DNA from: Sandaracinobacteroides hominis
GTDB lineage: Bacteria; Pseudomonadota; Alphaproteobacteria; Sphingomonadales; Sphingomonadaceae
Direction: 5' to 3'
Assembly: GCF_016464365.1 (NCBI RefSeq)
Contig: NZ_JADCUC010000007.1
Coordinates: 62,001 to 126,000, forward strand
Length of the DNA stretch: 64,000 bases
Position numbers and translations under genes: made by a program. Under the pieces are notes generated by a model. It saw only the letters and a program-made list of their open reading frames with translations. It was not told the origin of the DNA and made no database searches. Shown here one piece after another: positions 1-8,478 of the stretch (its first letter is position 1; each line of letters starts with the position of its first letter).

Positions 1-1459
1 CGGCATATTGCGGGTCCAGCACGTCGTGCCCGGCCTTGTAGCTGCGCCGGGCGTCGGGCGTGCCCTTCGACCAGAGGTAGCAATGCAGGTTGGCCGAGGC
101 CATCACCCCCCAGCGGATGGGGCTCCACAGGCGGGCGCGGACGATGCGCCGCACCGTCTTGGCGAGGATGTCCCAGCGGCCGATCACTTCCCACGGCCGG
201 CGGAACACCTGCTCGCCGAACTGCGCCAGATTGTCGTGGCTGTCGGCGAGGTGGCGATAGCAGATGGTTTCGCCGTCGAGATCGCGCAGCCGCAGCCCCG
301 GCGCCAGCCGGCCCTGCTCCAGATCTTCCCAGAAGCTCTGCGTGCCGGCCAGCGGGGCAATGAAGCTCATGTAGACGGGCATCGGCATCAGCGGATCTTC
401 GGTGATCGCCGCGAGCTGCCGCCGCATTTCCGCGGCCGTCTGCGTCTGCGGATCGAACAGCAGGCCATAGGCGATGCCGATACCCCGGGATTCCGCATAG
501 GCGACGTCGTCGAGGATGTTGGAGCGGCGGCTGAGGTTCTGCGTCTTGCGGAACTTCTTCAGCATCACCGGATCGAGGCTCTCGATGCCCGCGAACAGGC
601 CGATGCATTTGCTGTCTGCCAGATGCCGCACCAGCGCCCGGTCGTTGACGACATTCTGCGTCACCAGAGCAGCCCATCCCCTGATGCGGCGGTCGGCCTT
701 CAGCATCGCGCACATCTGCATCAGGAAGTCGCGATCGTCGGACAGATTGTTGTCGAGGAACAGGATCATCGGCGACAGGCGCTGGAAGCTGAACGGCGGG
801 CTCGCCTCTATCGCGCGATCTATGCTGGCCTTCACGTCGGCGAGATCGAAGGTTGCGTGGCCGCCCACTTCGGAGGGCATCACGCAGAAGCTGCATTTGA
901 AGCTGCAGCCGCGCGTTGCCTCGATCAGGTGGAAAGGCGGGGTGATCCCGGCCTCGGTCATCAGCCCATAGTCGGCGACATAGCGGGAGATCGACGTCAT
1001 CCTGGAGCGGTAGATGGGCTTCAGTGCTCCCATCAGGAAATCTTCGGCGACCTCGCGGGTGCTGTCGGCGCCGCCGGCGCAGACGGCGTCGAAGAAGCGG
1101 CTGGCGAATTCGGGGAAGCTGGTGGCGATGCTGCCGCCGGCGACGGTCTTTGCACCGGAGCGGCGGAAATAGAAGGAAAGCTGGCGCATCCGATCGAAAT
1201 CGACCTGCAGGCCGCTGAGGAAGACGAGATCATAGCCGGTTGCCCGCTCCGGATCGAAGGGGCCGTGCCAATCCTCGTGATACAGCTCCACCTGGAACCT
1301 GTCGCGATCCAGCAGCGAAGCGACATGCAGCCCGGATATCGGCTGCATCAGATAGCTGGATCGCCGCTTGTCGCGGCTTGGCCTCAGATGCGTGCAAATT
1401 ACCAGCGCGCGCGCTTTGCTCCCGATCGTTGCGCCTTCGGCCATCCCCGTCCCCTGCAT
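1..1459 (-). CDS. B12-binding-type radical SAM protein (partial, C-terminus off the window)
   Basis: About 486 residues are visible and the frame is open to the window edge, so the C-terminus is missing. The N-terminal ~150 residues look like the cobalamin-binding fold that often precedes the radical SAM barrel. The barrel follows with RGCSFKCSFC, giving the CxxxCxxC cluster ligands at about Cys185, Cys189 and Cys192. Further on are segments typical of this class, such as FLDNNLSDD and GLFAGIESLDP. The ATG at 1459 is preceded by GGGGGGAGT; a second in-frame ATG at 1444 is also possible. The family holds methyltransferases and other enzymes acting on lipids or cofactors, and the substrate cannot be read here. 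It is divergent from nth across 136 nt. Confidence 0.75.
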   Translation of the reverse strand, partial: MQGTGMAEGATIGSKARALVICTHLRPSRDKRRSSYLMQPISGLHVASLLDRDRFQVELYHEDWHGPFDPERATGYDLVFLSGLQVDFDRMRQLSFYFRRSGAKTVAGGSIATSFPEFASRFFDAVCAGGADSTREVAEDFLMGALKPIYRSRMTSISRYVADYGLMTEAGITPPFHLIEATRGCSFKCSFCVMPSEVGGHATFDLADVKASIDRAIEASPPFSFQRLSPMILFLDNNLSDDRDFLMQMCAMLKADRRIRGWAALVTQNVVNDRALVRHLADSKCIGLFAGIESLDPVMLKKFRKTQNLSRRSNILDDVAYAESRGIGIAYGLLFDPQTQTAAEMRRQLAAITEDPLMPMPVYMSFIAPLAGTQSFWEDLEQGRLAPGLRLRDLDGETICYRHLADSHDNLAQFGEQVFRRPWEVIGRWDILAKTVRRIVRARLWSPIRWGVMASANLHCYLWSKGTPDARRSYKAGHDVLDPQYA

Positions 1460-1595
1460 TGCAGGGCCCACTCCCCCCGCACGCCCCGACTTGGCCCAAC
1501 TTGGGATTGCCAGGAAGTTACCCATTCCTAGACCTGCGCCGCCGCCAAGAAAAGCGCCCTTGCGGGGCGGGGCTGCCGCTGCTCTAGCTTTCGGC

Positions 1596-2315
1596 ATGGC
1601 CCGCAAGCCCAAAGCCTGGAAACCGATGCCCCGCGCCGATGTGGAGGCGATGTTCGATACGCTGGGCGCCGCCAACCCGAGCCCGAAAACCGAGCTGGAG
1701 TTCGTGAACCCCTATACGCTGCTGGTGGCCGTGGTGCTGTCGGCGCAGGCGACCGACGTGGGGGTGAACAAGGCGACGCGGAAGCTCTTTGCCGAGGTGC
1801 AGGACCCGCTGGCGATGCTGGCGCTGGGGCTGGACGGGCTGAAGCAGCATATCCGCACCATCGGCCTGTTCAACGCCAAGGCCGCCAACGTCATCCGCCT
1901 GTCGGAACAATTGCTGGAGCATCACGACGGTGAGGTGCCGCGCACCGAGAAAGAGCTGATCGCACTGGCCGGGGTGGGGCGGAAAACCGCGAACGTGGTG
2001 CTGAACGAGGCCTTCGGGCAGGCGACGCTGGCGGTGGATACGCATGTGTTCCGGGTGAGCCACCGCATCGGCCTGTCGGCGGGCAAGACGCCAGACGCCG
2101 TGGAGCGCGACCTGCTGAAACAGGTGCCCGCCCGCTGGGGCCGCGAAGCGCACCACCTGCTGATCCTGCACGGGCGATATCTGTGCAAGGCACGGTCGCC
2201 GGAATGCTGGCGATGCCCTGTTGCGCAGTGGTGCCGTTTCGAGCCAAAATCCGACATGCCGACGGCCAAATTAAGCCGAAGTTCAGTGCCACGGGCAGAG
2301 CGTGCGCTGACATGA
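1596..2315 (+). CDS. nth: Endonuclease III
   Basis: Bifunctional DNA glycosylase/AP lyase that removes oxidised pyrimidines in base excision repair. The 239-residue protein has the helix-hairpin-helix LAGVGRKTANVV with the catalytic Lys, then VDTHVFRV with the catalytic Asp. The C-terminal [4Fe-4S] loop has the exact C-x6-C-x2-C-x5-C spacing (CKARSPECWRCPVAQWC). Start chosen at the ATG giving MARKPKAW, because the open frame upstream looks non-coding. The last ~25 residues after the cluster are low in conservation. The stop lies 14 nt before the next gene, so the two may be co-transcribed. Confidence 0.95.
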   Translation: MARKPKAWKPMPRADVEAMFDTLGAANPSPKTELEFVNPYTLLVAVVLSAQATDVGVNKATRKLFAEVQDPLAMLALGLDGLKQHIRTIGLFNAKAANVIRLSEQLLEHHDGEVPRTEKELIALAGVGRKTANVVLNEAFGQATLAVDTHVFRVSHRIGLSAGKTPDAVERDLLKQVPARWGREAHHLLILHGRYLCKARSPECWRCPVAQWCRFEPKSDMPTAKLSRSSVPRAERALT

Positions 2316-2329
2316 GGGAGGTTGAATCC

Positions 2330-2743
2330 ATGCGCCACATCCTGACTATCGCCGCGTTCTTGCCACTGTTGGCTGCGCCACTGCTGGCGGCGCCCGCCAT
2401 CGCCGGAAGCAGCCGCGCACCGGAACTGGTGCCCGCCGGCGATCCGGTGAACTGCATCCAGATGAACCAGATCCGCGACACCACCGTGCGCGACGACCAG
2501 ACCATCGATTTCCGCATGCGCAACGGGCAGGTGATGCGAAACACGCTGCCGCGCAGCTGCCCCAACCTGGGCTTCCAGCGCGCCTTCGGATACCGCAACA
2601 CCACCAACCAGCTGTGCAGCGTGGATATGATCACCGTGATCCAGCAGGGCGGCGGCCCCTCGCGCGGGGCCAGCTGCGGGCTGGGGCAGTTCGTGCCGAT
2701 GAAACCGGCGCCTGCGGAGGATGCGGCGGCGCCGGCCAAGTAG
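2330..2743 (+). CDS. DUF6491 family secreted protein
   Basis: A 137-residue protein with a clear Sec signal peptide (MRHILTIAAFLPLLAAPLLA, cleavage likely after APAIA). The mature part has the DUF6491 pattern: a Cys-Ile start near NCIQMNQI, a DDQTIDFRMRNG strand pair, an SCPNLGF Cys, LCSVDMITV, and a GASCGLGQF end, so four conserved cysteines that could form disulfides in the periplasm. GGAGG lies 9 nt before the chosen ATG; an upstream in-frame ATG at 2312 is less well placed. Function unknown. A double-hairpin element follows directly after the stop. Confidence 0.8.
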   Translation: MRHILTIAAFLPLLAAPLLAAPAIAGSSRAPELVPAGDPVNCIQMNQIRDTTVRDDQTIDFRMRNGQVMRNTLPRSCPNLGFQRAFGYRNTTNQLCSVDMITVIQQGGGPSRGASCGLGQFVPMKPAPAEDAAAPAK

Positions 2744-2748
2744 GATTT

Positions 2749-2820
2749 GCCTCCGGCGGGCAGGGCTCTGCCCTGCACCCGGCAGGGGAATCTGTCCCCT
2801 GCACCCACGATTTGTGGGTG
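2749..2820. repeat. Intergenic hairpin element, copy A
   Basis: Starts with GCCTCCGGCGGGCAGGGC, 5 nt after a stop codon. It holds three consecutive perfect hairpins: GCAGGGC/GCCCTGC (2760-2776, loop TCT), GCAGGGGA/TCCCCTGC (2782-2802), and CACCCAC/GTGGGTG (2802-2820). The same layout, with different paired bases, recurs at 12099, 17721 and 51701, and in reverse orientation at 3312, 18511 and 52326. Confidence 0.9.
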
Positions 2821-3302
2821 AACTTCCCAAACTTCACATGGAGTCGTGTACGCGAGCGGGCGCGCGCGTAGCTTGTGACTGGTGTGTAGGACAGCGGAAA
2901 ATGCGGGTTGGTTCGATGCCTGCATTGGGGCTGTGGTGGCATGGATTGGGGGGTGTAGGACAGGGCTGATGGTGTGACGGCTCCCGCCAACATTTCTGTC
3001 ATTACGACCCTGTCGTGCGAGCACCAAAAACAGACGATCAGAAAGCTGTCAGGTCCCCTCCGCATTTGCGGCATGCCCGTGCAGGCCAAGGGAAACTCAA
3101 TGCAAACTGTTTGAGCTTGCGGAGAGATTGCCCTGTGGGTCCCAGCTTTCGCTGGGATGACGGGGGGGTGGGAGCGGGCGGCGGGGAGATTTGTGTACGC
3201 GTCGCGATTGGCCCCAGCCTTCGCTGGGGCGACTTTGGGGGTGTGAACGGGTCGGGTTGTTGAGGTCCTGAGACCCCGGCGTTCGCTGCGGCTACACATA
3301 AC
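2821..3302. other. Gene-free stretch with REP-like palindromes
   Basis: No convincing gene lies in the 659 nt between 2743 and 3403. This middle part has two copies of GTGTAGGACAG (2884-2894 and 2953-2963). It also has two REP-like palindromes of the same design: CCCAGC/GCTGGG with loop TTTC (3141-3156) and GCCCCAGC/GCTGGGGC with loop CTTC (3211-3230). Frames on the minus strand read through as PAKAG-rich peptides, which is what such palindromes give when translated and is not evidence for a protein. The stretch is bounded by hairpin copies A and B in opposite orientation. Confidence 0.75.
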
Positions 3303-3311
3303 ATTGAGGGT

Positions 3312-3369
3312 GCAGGGAAATCATTTCCCTGCCGGGTTGCAAGGGCAGAGCCCTTGGCCGCCGGAGGCA
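3312..3369. repeat. Intergenic hairpin element, copy B (reverse orientation)
   Basis: Reverse-oriented relative of copy A. GCAGGGAAA/TTTCCCTGC arms lie at 3312-3332, then CAAGGGC/GCCCTTG (loop AGA, 3340-3356), then CCGCCGGAGGC, the complement of the element head. The second stem is CAAGGGC where other copies have CAGGGC, and its partner has changed to match. Confidence 0.85.
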
Positions 3370-3402
3370 GAAAGAGAGGTCTGCCGGAGGCCAACCCCTT
3401 CC

Positions 3403-4599
3403 CTACCAGGCGGCTTCCTTCTCAGCCGCGCGGCGGTCGAGCTCGGCGCGGCTCAGCTTTTCGGAGGACGATTTCAGCTGGCCGCAGGCGGCCATGATGT
3501 CCCGGCCGCGGGGGCGGCGGACCGGGGCTGAGATGCCGCCCTTGTAGACGATATCGGAGAAGCGCTGGACTTGTTCGGGCGTGCTGGTTTCGTAGATGGC
3601 GCCGGGCCAGGGGTTGAAGGGGATGAGGTTCACCTTGGCCGGCAGGCGGTAGTGTTTCAGCAGGCGGACGAGTTCGTGGGCGTCTTCGTCGCGGTCGTTC
3701 TTGTCCTTCAGCATCACATATTCGAAGGTGATGCGGCGGGCGTTGTTGGCGCCGGGGTAGTCGGCGCAGGCCTGCAGCAGTTCCTCGATGCCGTATTTGC
3801 GGTTGAGCGGCACGATCTCGTCGCGGATTTCCTTGGTGACGGCGTGGAGGGAGACGGCGAGATTTACGCCGATTTCGTCTCCGGCGCGTTCCATCATCGG
3901 CACGACGCCCGAGGTGGAGAGGGTGATGCGGCGCTTGGAGAGGGCGAGGCCTTCGCCGTCCATCACGATCTTCAGCGCGTCGCGGACGTTATCGAAATTG
4001 TAGAGCGGTTCGCCCATGCCCATCATGACGATGTTGGTGAGAAGGCGGCCGTCGGGCTGGCTGGGCCATTCGCCGAGGCTGTCGCGGGCGAGCATCACCT
4101 GACCGACGATTTCGGAGGCGGTGAGGTTGCGGACGAGCTTCATCGTGCCGGTGAGGCAGAAGCGGCAGTTCAGCGTGCAGCCGACCTGGCTGGAGACGCA
4201 GAGCGTGCCCCGATCGGCGTCGGGGATGAAGACCATTTCATATTCTTCCGCGCCGGAGCGGAGGAGCCATTTGCGGGTGCCATCGGTGGAGACATGCGCT
4301 TCGACGATATCGGGGCGGCCGACGACGAAGTGGCGTGCGAGACCTTCGCGCAGGGGCTTGGAGAGATCGGACATCTGCTCGAAGCTTTGGGCGCCGCGGT
4401 TGTAGATCCAGCTCCAGATCTGCCTGGCGCGCATGCGGGCCTGTTTCTGCTCCACCAGGCCGACATCCAGCAGCAGTTCGGCGATCCGCGATTTCGGCAG
4501 GCCGACGAGGTCCGTCAGGCCGTCGGCGCGGATGGCGGGCGTGCGCGGCACGGTGACGGGGTCAACCGCGCCCGCAATGGGCATGAGTTCAGTATCCAT
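3403..4599 (-). CDS. rlmN: 23S rRNA A2503 / tRNA A37 C2-methyltransferase RlmN
   Basis: Radical SAM enzyme that methylates C2 of A2503 in 23S rRNA and A37 of some tRNAs. The ~398-residue product has an N-terminal accessory domain ([17 protein letters not shown]). The cluster motif is CTLNCRFC, followed by [16 protein letters not shown] and [12 protein letters not shown]. Near the end is the resolving Cys in [13 protein letters not shown]. The start giving MDTELMPI fits relatives better than an ATG 15 nt upstream (4614). It is a single gene; hairpin copy B lies just downstream. Confidence 0.95.
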   Translation of the reverse strand: MDTELMPIAGAVDPVTVPRTPAIRADGLTDLVGLPKSRIAELLLDVGLVEQKQARMRARQIWSWIYNRGAQSFEQMSDLSKPLREGLARHFVVGRPDIVEAHVSTDGTRKWLLRSGAEEYEMVFIPDADRGTLCVSSQVGCTLNCRFCLTGTMKLVRNLTASEIVGQVMLARDSLGEWPSQPDGRLLTNIVMMGMGEPLYNFDNVRDALKIVMDGEGLALSKRRITLSTSGVVPMMERAGDEIGVNLAVSLHAVTKEIRDEIVPLNRKYGIEELLQACADYPGANNARRITFEYVMLKDKNDRDEDAHELVRLLKHYRLPAKVNLIPFNPWPGAIYETSTPEQVQRFSDIVYKGGISAPVRRPRGRDIMAACGQLKSSSEKLSRAELDRRAAEKEAAW

Positions 4600-4740
4600 G
4601 GAGCGCCGGCCCATAGCGCAAAATGGGGGAAAAGCGAAGAGGCGCCGATTGTGCGCGCCGGCAGCGCCTGGATTGCAGACGCGGAAAAGGTAGCCGGCCC
4701 CTGCGTCGGCTACCTCTTCAACCTGTCCGCGTCGACCGTG

Positions 4741-5376
4741 TCAGGCGTGGACGGAGCGGATCGTCTTGCGCCGAAGCGACATGCCGACCAGCCCGAAGCC
4801 GCCGATCATCAGTATCCAGCTCGCCGGTTCGGGAACCGGGGCGATTTCGAAGACGAAGCGGTGGTCGTCGTAATCCCAATCGTTGCGGAAGTTGGGATCG
4901 CGGGCGCCATTGATGTCTTCGAAGCCGACATAGAGATAGGTGCCGAGCGGAATGCCCAGATCCCCGCCGCCATAGGGCGTGGCGTGGATGTGGACGAAGC
5001 CATCCGGGTTGTTGGCGCTGTTGCTGGAGAAGATCGTTCCAGCGACATCCGGCGGCGCAAGGATATGCAGCAGCAGTTCAAGTGAATCCCCCGCCTGCAC
5101 ATAGCCGAGTGCAGCCTTGGTCGGAACCGGGGTGACCTGGTTGTTGAAGATCGGGCTTTCCGGGCTGGTTACGCCGTTGACCTTCATGGAGATCACGCTG
5201 GTGTACTGGGCTTCCTTGCCGAGGAACCAGGCATAAACGATGCCTGACGACGGGGCTACATAGGTGTCATATGTGGTATCTGTGATCCGCGTTCCGGGCG
5301 AGCCGTAGAGCGGGATGGCGGAATGTGCAGCGCTTGCCAACAACATGGTCGACAGCGCGAGGACAATCTTGCGCAT
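4741..5376 (-). CDS. PEP-CTERM sorting-domain protein, DUF4114-like
   Basis: A 211-residue exported protein. It has a short N-terminal signal peptide (MRKIVLALSTMLLASAAHSA) and a C-terminal exosortase tail: PEPASW, a hydrophobic stretch LMIGGFGLVGMS, then LRRK. The middle is beta-rich, and GFEDINGARDP...DWDYDDHRFVFE resembles the Asp-rich calcium-type motif of DUF4114 domains. PEP-CTERM proteins are cut by an exosortase and delivered to the surface or exopolysaccharide matrix. No exosortase is in this window, but the matching regulators PrsK/PrsR are at 31.4-35.0 kb. A second such protein is at 38.4 kb. Confidence 0.85.
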   Translation of the reverse strand: MRKIVLALSTMLLASAAHSAIPLYGSPGTRITDTTYDTYVAPSSGIVYAWFLGKEAQYTSVISMKVNGVTSPESPIFNNQVTPVPTKAALGYVQAGDSLELLLHILAPPDVAGTIFSSNSANNPDGFVHIHATPYGGGDLGIPLGTYLYVGFEDINGARDPNFRNDWDYDDHRFVFEIAPVPEPASWILMIGGFGLVGMSLRRKTIRSVHA

Positions 5377-5456
5377 GTTGAGCCCCTAGTTACTTGGGCC
5401 CCCTTGGCCCATTTGCAACATATCCCAAGTACGGAAGGTCAGCAAGCGAACTCGCA

Positions 5457-5502
5457 GTGCCAATTTCTTCGATTCGTCGAGTCCCGGACTCTGGATTGGC
5501 AC
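5457..5502. other. Nested inverted repeat (possible structured RNA or terminator)
   Basis: Outer arms GTGCCAAT (5457-5464) and ATTGGCAC (5495-5502) pair perfectly and enclose an inner hairpin GAGTC/GACTC (5479-5491). A separate GCACAA/TTGTGC hairpin lies at 5574-5589. All are in the 271-nt gap between a phosphatase gene ending at 5648 and the PEP-CTERM gene starting at 5376, both on the minus strand. There is no T-run, so it is not a standard intrinsic terminator. It is not tRNA-like. Confidence 0.45.
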
Positions 5503-5647
5503 GTCGTGGCGAGAGAAGCATGGTAAACGGCGTAAAAACGGCAAGTTACCCTTGATTCTCGTTTTGCTGCATTGCACAATTTCTTGTGCGAATCTTGGCT
5601 GTTGACCATCAAATTGTTAGCGATGTCTTGGCACTCCGGTGCCGATA

Positions 5648-6331
5648 TCAGGCTGCTCTTGGCCCGCTAACGCCGGTTCCCTGAAGGGTGATGCGTTCGA
5701 ATCCCGAGTCGATTCTGCAAATGCTGCCCTGGGAAAGGTCTGCGGCGATCGGCACACCGTGGAATTCGCGCCCTCCCACCAGCATGCCGCGCAGCACCCG
5801 CGCCGTGATGCCGTGGCTGATGACGAGGGCAGGGGCGGTGCCGGCGTCTGCCAGCCAGTCGCGCAGGCGTCGGGCGATGTCGGAATAGTGTTCGCCTTCG
5901 GGGATCGGCATTCGGAACAGCTTGTGTTCCATGTCGAGGATTTCGCCTTCGCTTGAGATGATCTCGGCATAGTCGCGGCCGGTCCAGCGGCCGACTTCGA
6001 TTTCCCGCAGGCGACTGTCGGGGCGGATGTCGAAGAAGGCGCGATCGAGATGTTCGGCGATGATGGCGGCCGTCTGCAGGGTGCGCCCTGCGGGTGAGGC
6101 CCAGATCTGCGGTACGGGTTCGCCGCTGTCGCGGAAATGCCGGGCCAGCGCCGCACCCATCGCCTCGGCCTGGGCGATGCCGTCCCGGGTGAGGGGGGTG
6201 TGGGCGTCGTTCCCCTGCATGCGGCGGGCGCGGTTGAAGACCGTCTCCGCATGGCGGGCAAGGTAAAGCGGAGAGGGAGCGGAGGGGGGAGCGGAGGGGG
6301 GAGAGGCAAGGTTAGGCATGGAAGCGGGCAA
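5648..6331 (-). CDS. Histidine phosphatase family protein (phosphoglycerate-mutase-like)
   Basis: A 227-residue branch-1 histidine phosphatase. The catalytic motif is [10 protein letters not shown] (RHAET in place of the common RHGET), with the catalytic acid in [10 protein letters not shown] and the second His in [11 protein letters not shown]. The Pro/Ser-rich first 20 residues are probably disordered, and the ATG at 6319 (MPNLASPP) is a possible shorter start. Members dephosphorylate small phosphoesters and sugars or act as mutases; the substrate is not evident. It is divergent from scoA. Confidence 0.88.
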   Translation of the reverse strand: MPASMPNLASPPSAPPSAPSPLYLARHAETVFNRARRMQGNDAHTPLTRDGIAQAEAMGAALARHFRDSGEPVPQIWASPAGRTLQTAAIIAEHLDRAFFDIRPDSRLREIEVGRWTGRDYAEIISSEGEILDMEHKLFRMPIPEGEHYSDIARRLRDWLADAGTAPALVISHGITARVLRGMLVGGREFHGVPIAADLSQGSICRIDSGFERITLQGTGVSGPRAA

Positions 6332-6420
6332 AGCTTGCGGCTAGTGCTGGGTCAAGATTCGAATTATCTGAATCCCGAATCGCCTTTCAACTGTTGCCGA
6401 TATCAAGACCGGGAGGGAAT

Positions 6421-7128
6421 GTGGCGAACAAGGTTTACACGGACGCGGCTTCGGCGCTGGACGGGCTGCTGTTTGACGGGATGACGATCGTCTCGGGCGG
6501 TTTCGGCCTGTGCGGGATTCCGGAGAATTCGATTGCCGCCATCCGCGCATCGGGCGTGAAGGGGCTGACCGTCGTTTCCAACAATGCGGGCGTCGACGGC
6601 TTCGGGCTGGGGCTGCTGCTGGAGACGCGGCAGGTGAAGAAGATGATTTCCAGCTATGTCGGCGAGAACAAGGAGTTCGAGCGGCAGTATCTGGCGGGCG
6701 AGCTGGAGCTGGAGTTCGCGCCGCAGGGCACGCTGGCCGAGCGGATGCGGGCCGGTGGCGCCGGCATCCCGGGCTTTTACACCCGCACCGGCGTCGGCAC
6801 GCTGGTGGCCGAGGGCAAGGAGCACAAGGAGTTCGACGGCGAGACGTTCATCCTGGAGCGGGGGATCGTCGGCGATCTTGCCATCGTGAAGGCGTGGAAG
6901 GCGGATCGGTTCGGCAATCTGGTCTATCGAAAGACGGCGCGGAACTTCAATCCGCCTGCCGCGACGGCCGGCAGGGTGACCGTCGCCGAGGTGGAGGAGA
7001 TCGTCGAGGACGGGGCGCTGGAGCCGGACAGCATCCACACGCCCAGCGTCTTCGTGCAGCGGGTGTTCGTGGGAACGTTCGAGAAGCGCATCGAGCAGCG
7101 CACGGTTCGCAAGCGGGAGGCGGCATAA
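6421..7128 (+). CDS. scoA: 3-oxoacid CoA-transferase subunit A
   Basis: Alpha subunit of succinyl-CoA:3-ketoacid (acetoacetate) CoA-transferase, which moves CoA to acetoacetate for ketone-body use. It has the glycine-rich [13 protein letters not shown] near the N-terminus and [30 protein letters not shown], both hallmarks of this subunit. About 235 residues, the usual length. Start set at the GTG at 6421 right after GGGAGGGAAT; a TTG 27 nt upstream is in frame. The stop overlaps the scoB start (TAATG). Confidence 0.93.
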   Translation: MANKVYTDAASALDGLLFDGMTIVSGGFGLCGIPENSIAAIRASGVKGLTVVSNNAGVDGFGLGLLLETRQVKKMISSYVGENKEFERQYLAGELELEFAPQGTLAERMRAGGAGIPGFYTRTGVGTLVAEGKEHKEFDGETFILERGIVGDLAIVKAWKADRFGNLVYRKTARNFNPPAATAGRVTVAEVEEIVEDGALEPDSIHTPSVFVQRVFVGTFEKRIEQRTVRKREAA

Positions 7129-7760
7129 TGGCCTGGACAAGAGACGAGATGGCCCAACGCGCCGCGCGGGAGCTGAAGGACGGGTTTTACGTGAACCTTG
7201 GCATCGGCATGCCGACGCTGGTGGCAAACCATGCCGGCGACCTGGACATCACCCTGCAGTCGGAAAACGGCATGCTGGGGATGGGGCCCTTCCCGTGGGA
7301 GGGTGAGGAGGATGCCGACCTTATCAATGCGGGGAAGCAGACCGTCACCGAGCTGCCGCGCACCAGCTATTTCTCCAGCGCCGACAGCTTTGCGATGATC
7401 CGCGGCGGGCATATGGATTTGTCCGTGCTCGGGGCGATGGAAGTGGCCGAGAATGGCGACCTTGCGAACTGGATGGTGCCGGGCAAGATGGTGAAGGGCA
7501 TGGGCGGGGCCATGGACCTGGTCGCCGGGGCGCCGCGCATCGTGGTGCTGATGGAGCATGTCGACAAGGCGGGAAATCCGAAGTTCGTGCCGGCCTGCAC
7601 GCTGCCGCTGACCGGGCGGAACGTCGTGGACGTGCTGATCACCGATATTGCCGTGTTCGACCGCGCCGACCGCAAGAGCCCGTTCCGGCTGGTGGAAATG
7701 GCGCCGGGGGTGACGCTGGAGGACGTGCAGGCGAAAACCAGCGCGATGTTTATCGGGTGA
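7128..7760 (+). CDS. scoB: 3-oxoacid CoA-transferase subunit B
   Basis: Beta subunit of the same CoA-transferase. The catalytic Glu that forms the CoA thioester is in [14 protein letters not shown], and [11 protein letters not shown] precedes it. The C-terminal part carries [15 protein letters not shown]. The 210 residues match the usual size. It overlaps scoA by 1 nt, so the two chains are probably made in step. No partner genes of ketone-body or PHB metabolism lie directly beside it. Confidence 0.94.
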   Translation: MAWTRDEMAQRAARELKDGFYVNLGIGMPTLVANHAGDLDITLQSENGMLGMGPFPWEGEEDADLINAGKQTVTELPRTSYFSSADSFAMIRGGHMDLSVLGAMEVAENGDLANWMVPGKMVKGMGGAMDLVAGAPRIVVLMEHVDKAGNPKFVPACTLPLTGRNVVDVLITDIAVFDRADRKSPFRLVEMAPGVTLEDVQAKTSAMFIG

Positions 7761-7780
7761 GCGCGGTTGCATTGAGATGC

Positions 7781-7794
7781 GCATCAGTTGATGC
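7781..7794. promoter_or_regulatory. Palindromic operator candidate of vapBC
   Basis: GCATCAGTTGATGC is a perfect inverted repeat (GCATCA, 2-nt spacer, TGATGC) ending 12 nt before the antitoxin ATG. Half-site-like TGATGC and GAGATGC copies flank it (7801-7806, 7774-7780). Its place fits autorepression by the VapB-VapC complex. Confidence 0.6.
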
Positions 7795-7806
7795 TAATTT
7801 TGATGC

Positions 7807-7998
7807 ATGCGAACGACGATCACGCTGGACGACGAGCTGGTGGCGACGGCTATGGAATATACTGGCATCCACGAGAAGTCGGAGCTGCTGCGCCGCGCGC
7901 TGAAGGAGATGGTGGCGCGGGAAGCTGCCCGGCGGCTGGCGCTGTTGGGTGGAACCGAGCCTGACCTGAAGGCGCCGCGCCGCCGTCGCTTCGAATGA
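7807..7998 (+). CDS. vapB: VapB-type antitoxin
   Basis: A 63-residue protein of the VapB family: MRTTITLDDELVATAMEYTG is a ribbon-helix-helix-type DNA-binding N-terminus, followed by SELLRRALKEMVAREAARRL and a charged, presumably toxin-binding tail. It overlaps the toxin gene by 4 nt (ATGA). There is almost no room for a Shine-Dalgarno site before the ATG, so the message may be near-leaderless. Role: neutralises VapC and represses the operon together with it. Confidence 0.85.
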   Translation: MRTTITLDDELVATAMEYTGIHEKSELLRRALKEMVAREAARRLALLGGTEPDLKAPRRRRFE

Positions 7999-8372
7999 TC
8001 GGGCAAAAGCCGATCCTCGCAGACTCGTCGATCTGGATCGAACATCTGAGCGACCGTCTGCCCGGCTTTGCGGAGTTGTTGCGCGACGGCCGAGTGGTCT
8101 GCCATCCCGCAGTAATCGGCGAGGTGGGCCTCGGATCGCTCCGAAACCGCGCCGGCATTCTGGAATCAATGGCGACCCTGCCGGCGGCAGACGTGGCGCG
8201 GGACGCAGAAGTGCTGGGGCTGGTGAACAGCATCCCCCTTCACTCTCGCGGCATCGGCTGGGTGGATGCACATCTTGTCGCTTCCGCGATTTTGAGCCAC
8301 GCCCTGCTCCTGTCGCGCGACCGCCGGCTGAACGCTGTTGCGGCGGAGCTGGGAATCGCCGTCGCGATATAG
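7995..8372 (+). CDS. vapC: VapC-type PIN-domain ribonuclease toxin
   Basis: A 125-residue PIN domain. Acidic metal ligands are seen in ILADSSIWIEHL, in the Glu of VIGEVGLGSL, in GIGWVDAHLVASA and in LLSRDRRLNAVA. VapC toxins cleave tRNA or rRNA when freed from the antitoxin. All ligands are present, so the toxin looks intact. It forms an overlapping pair with the antitoxin and has no other partner; the next gene begins 106 nt downstream. Confidence 0.88.
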   Translation: MIGQKPILADSSIWIEHLSDRLPGFAELLRDGRVVCHPAVIGEVGLGSLRNRAGILESMATLPAADVARDAEVLGLVNSIPLHSRGIGWVDAHLVASAILSHALLLSRDRRLNAVAAELGIAVAI

Positions 8373-8478
8373 GGCGATACAGGGCGATTTGGTCGGCGTT
8401 GCACCCTTCCCCTTTGCTTGCCCGATGCTAGGACGTGAACTCCTAGGCTTGGCGACAGTTCGACATGAAGGGTCCTTG

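Noticed and set aside
8-1531. Long plus-strand open frame opposite the radical SAM gene
   Set aside because: High-GC shadow frame; no family motif, while the minus strand shows an intact CxxxCxxC radical SAM protein.
2631-3299. Minus-strand frame with PAKAG repeats
   Set aside because: PAKAG peptides are what REP palindromes yield when translated; the stretch is a repeat field.
3571-5085. 504-codon plus-strand open frame
   Set aside because: Antisense to rlmN and the PEP-CTERM gene, low-complexity Ala/Gly/Asp-rich translation.
5377-5420. Sigma-54 promoter upstream of the PEP-CTERM gene at 5376
   Set aside because: A TTGGGATATGTTGCA stretch has GG and GC only 9-10 nt apart instead of the needed 12.
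5450-5510. tRNA-like sequence
   Set aside because: TTCGATTC resembles a T-loop, but no acceptor stem or anticodon arm can be formed around it.
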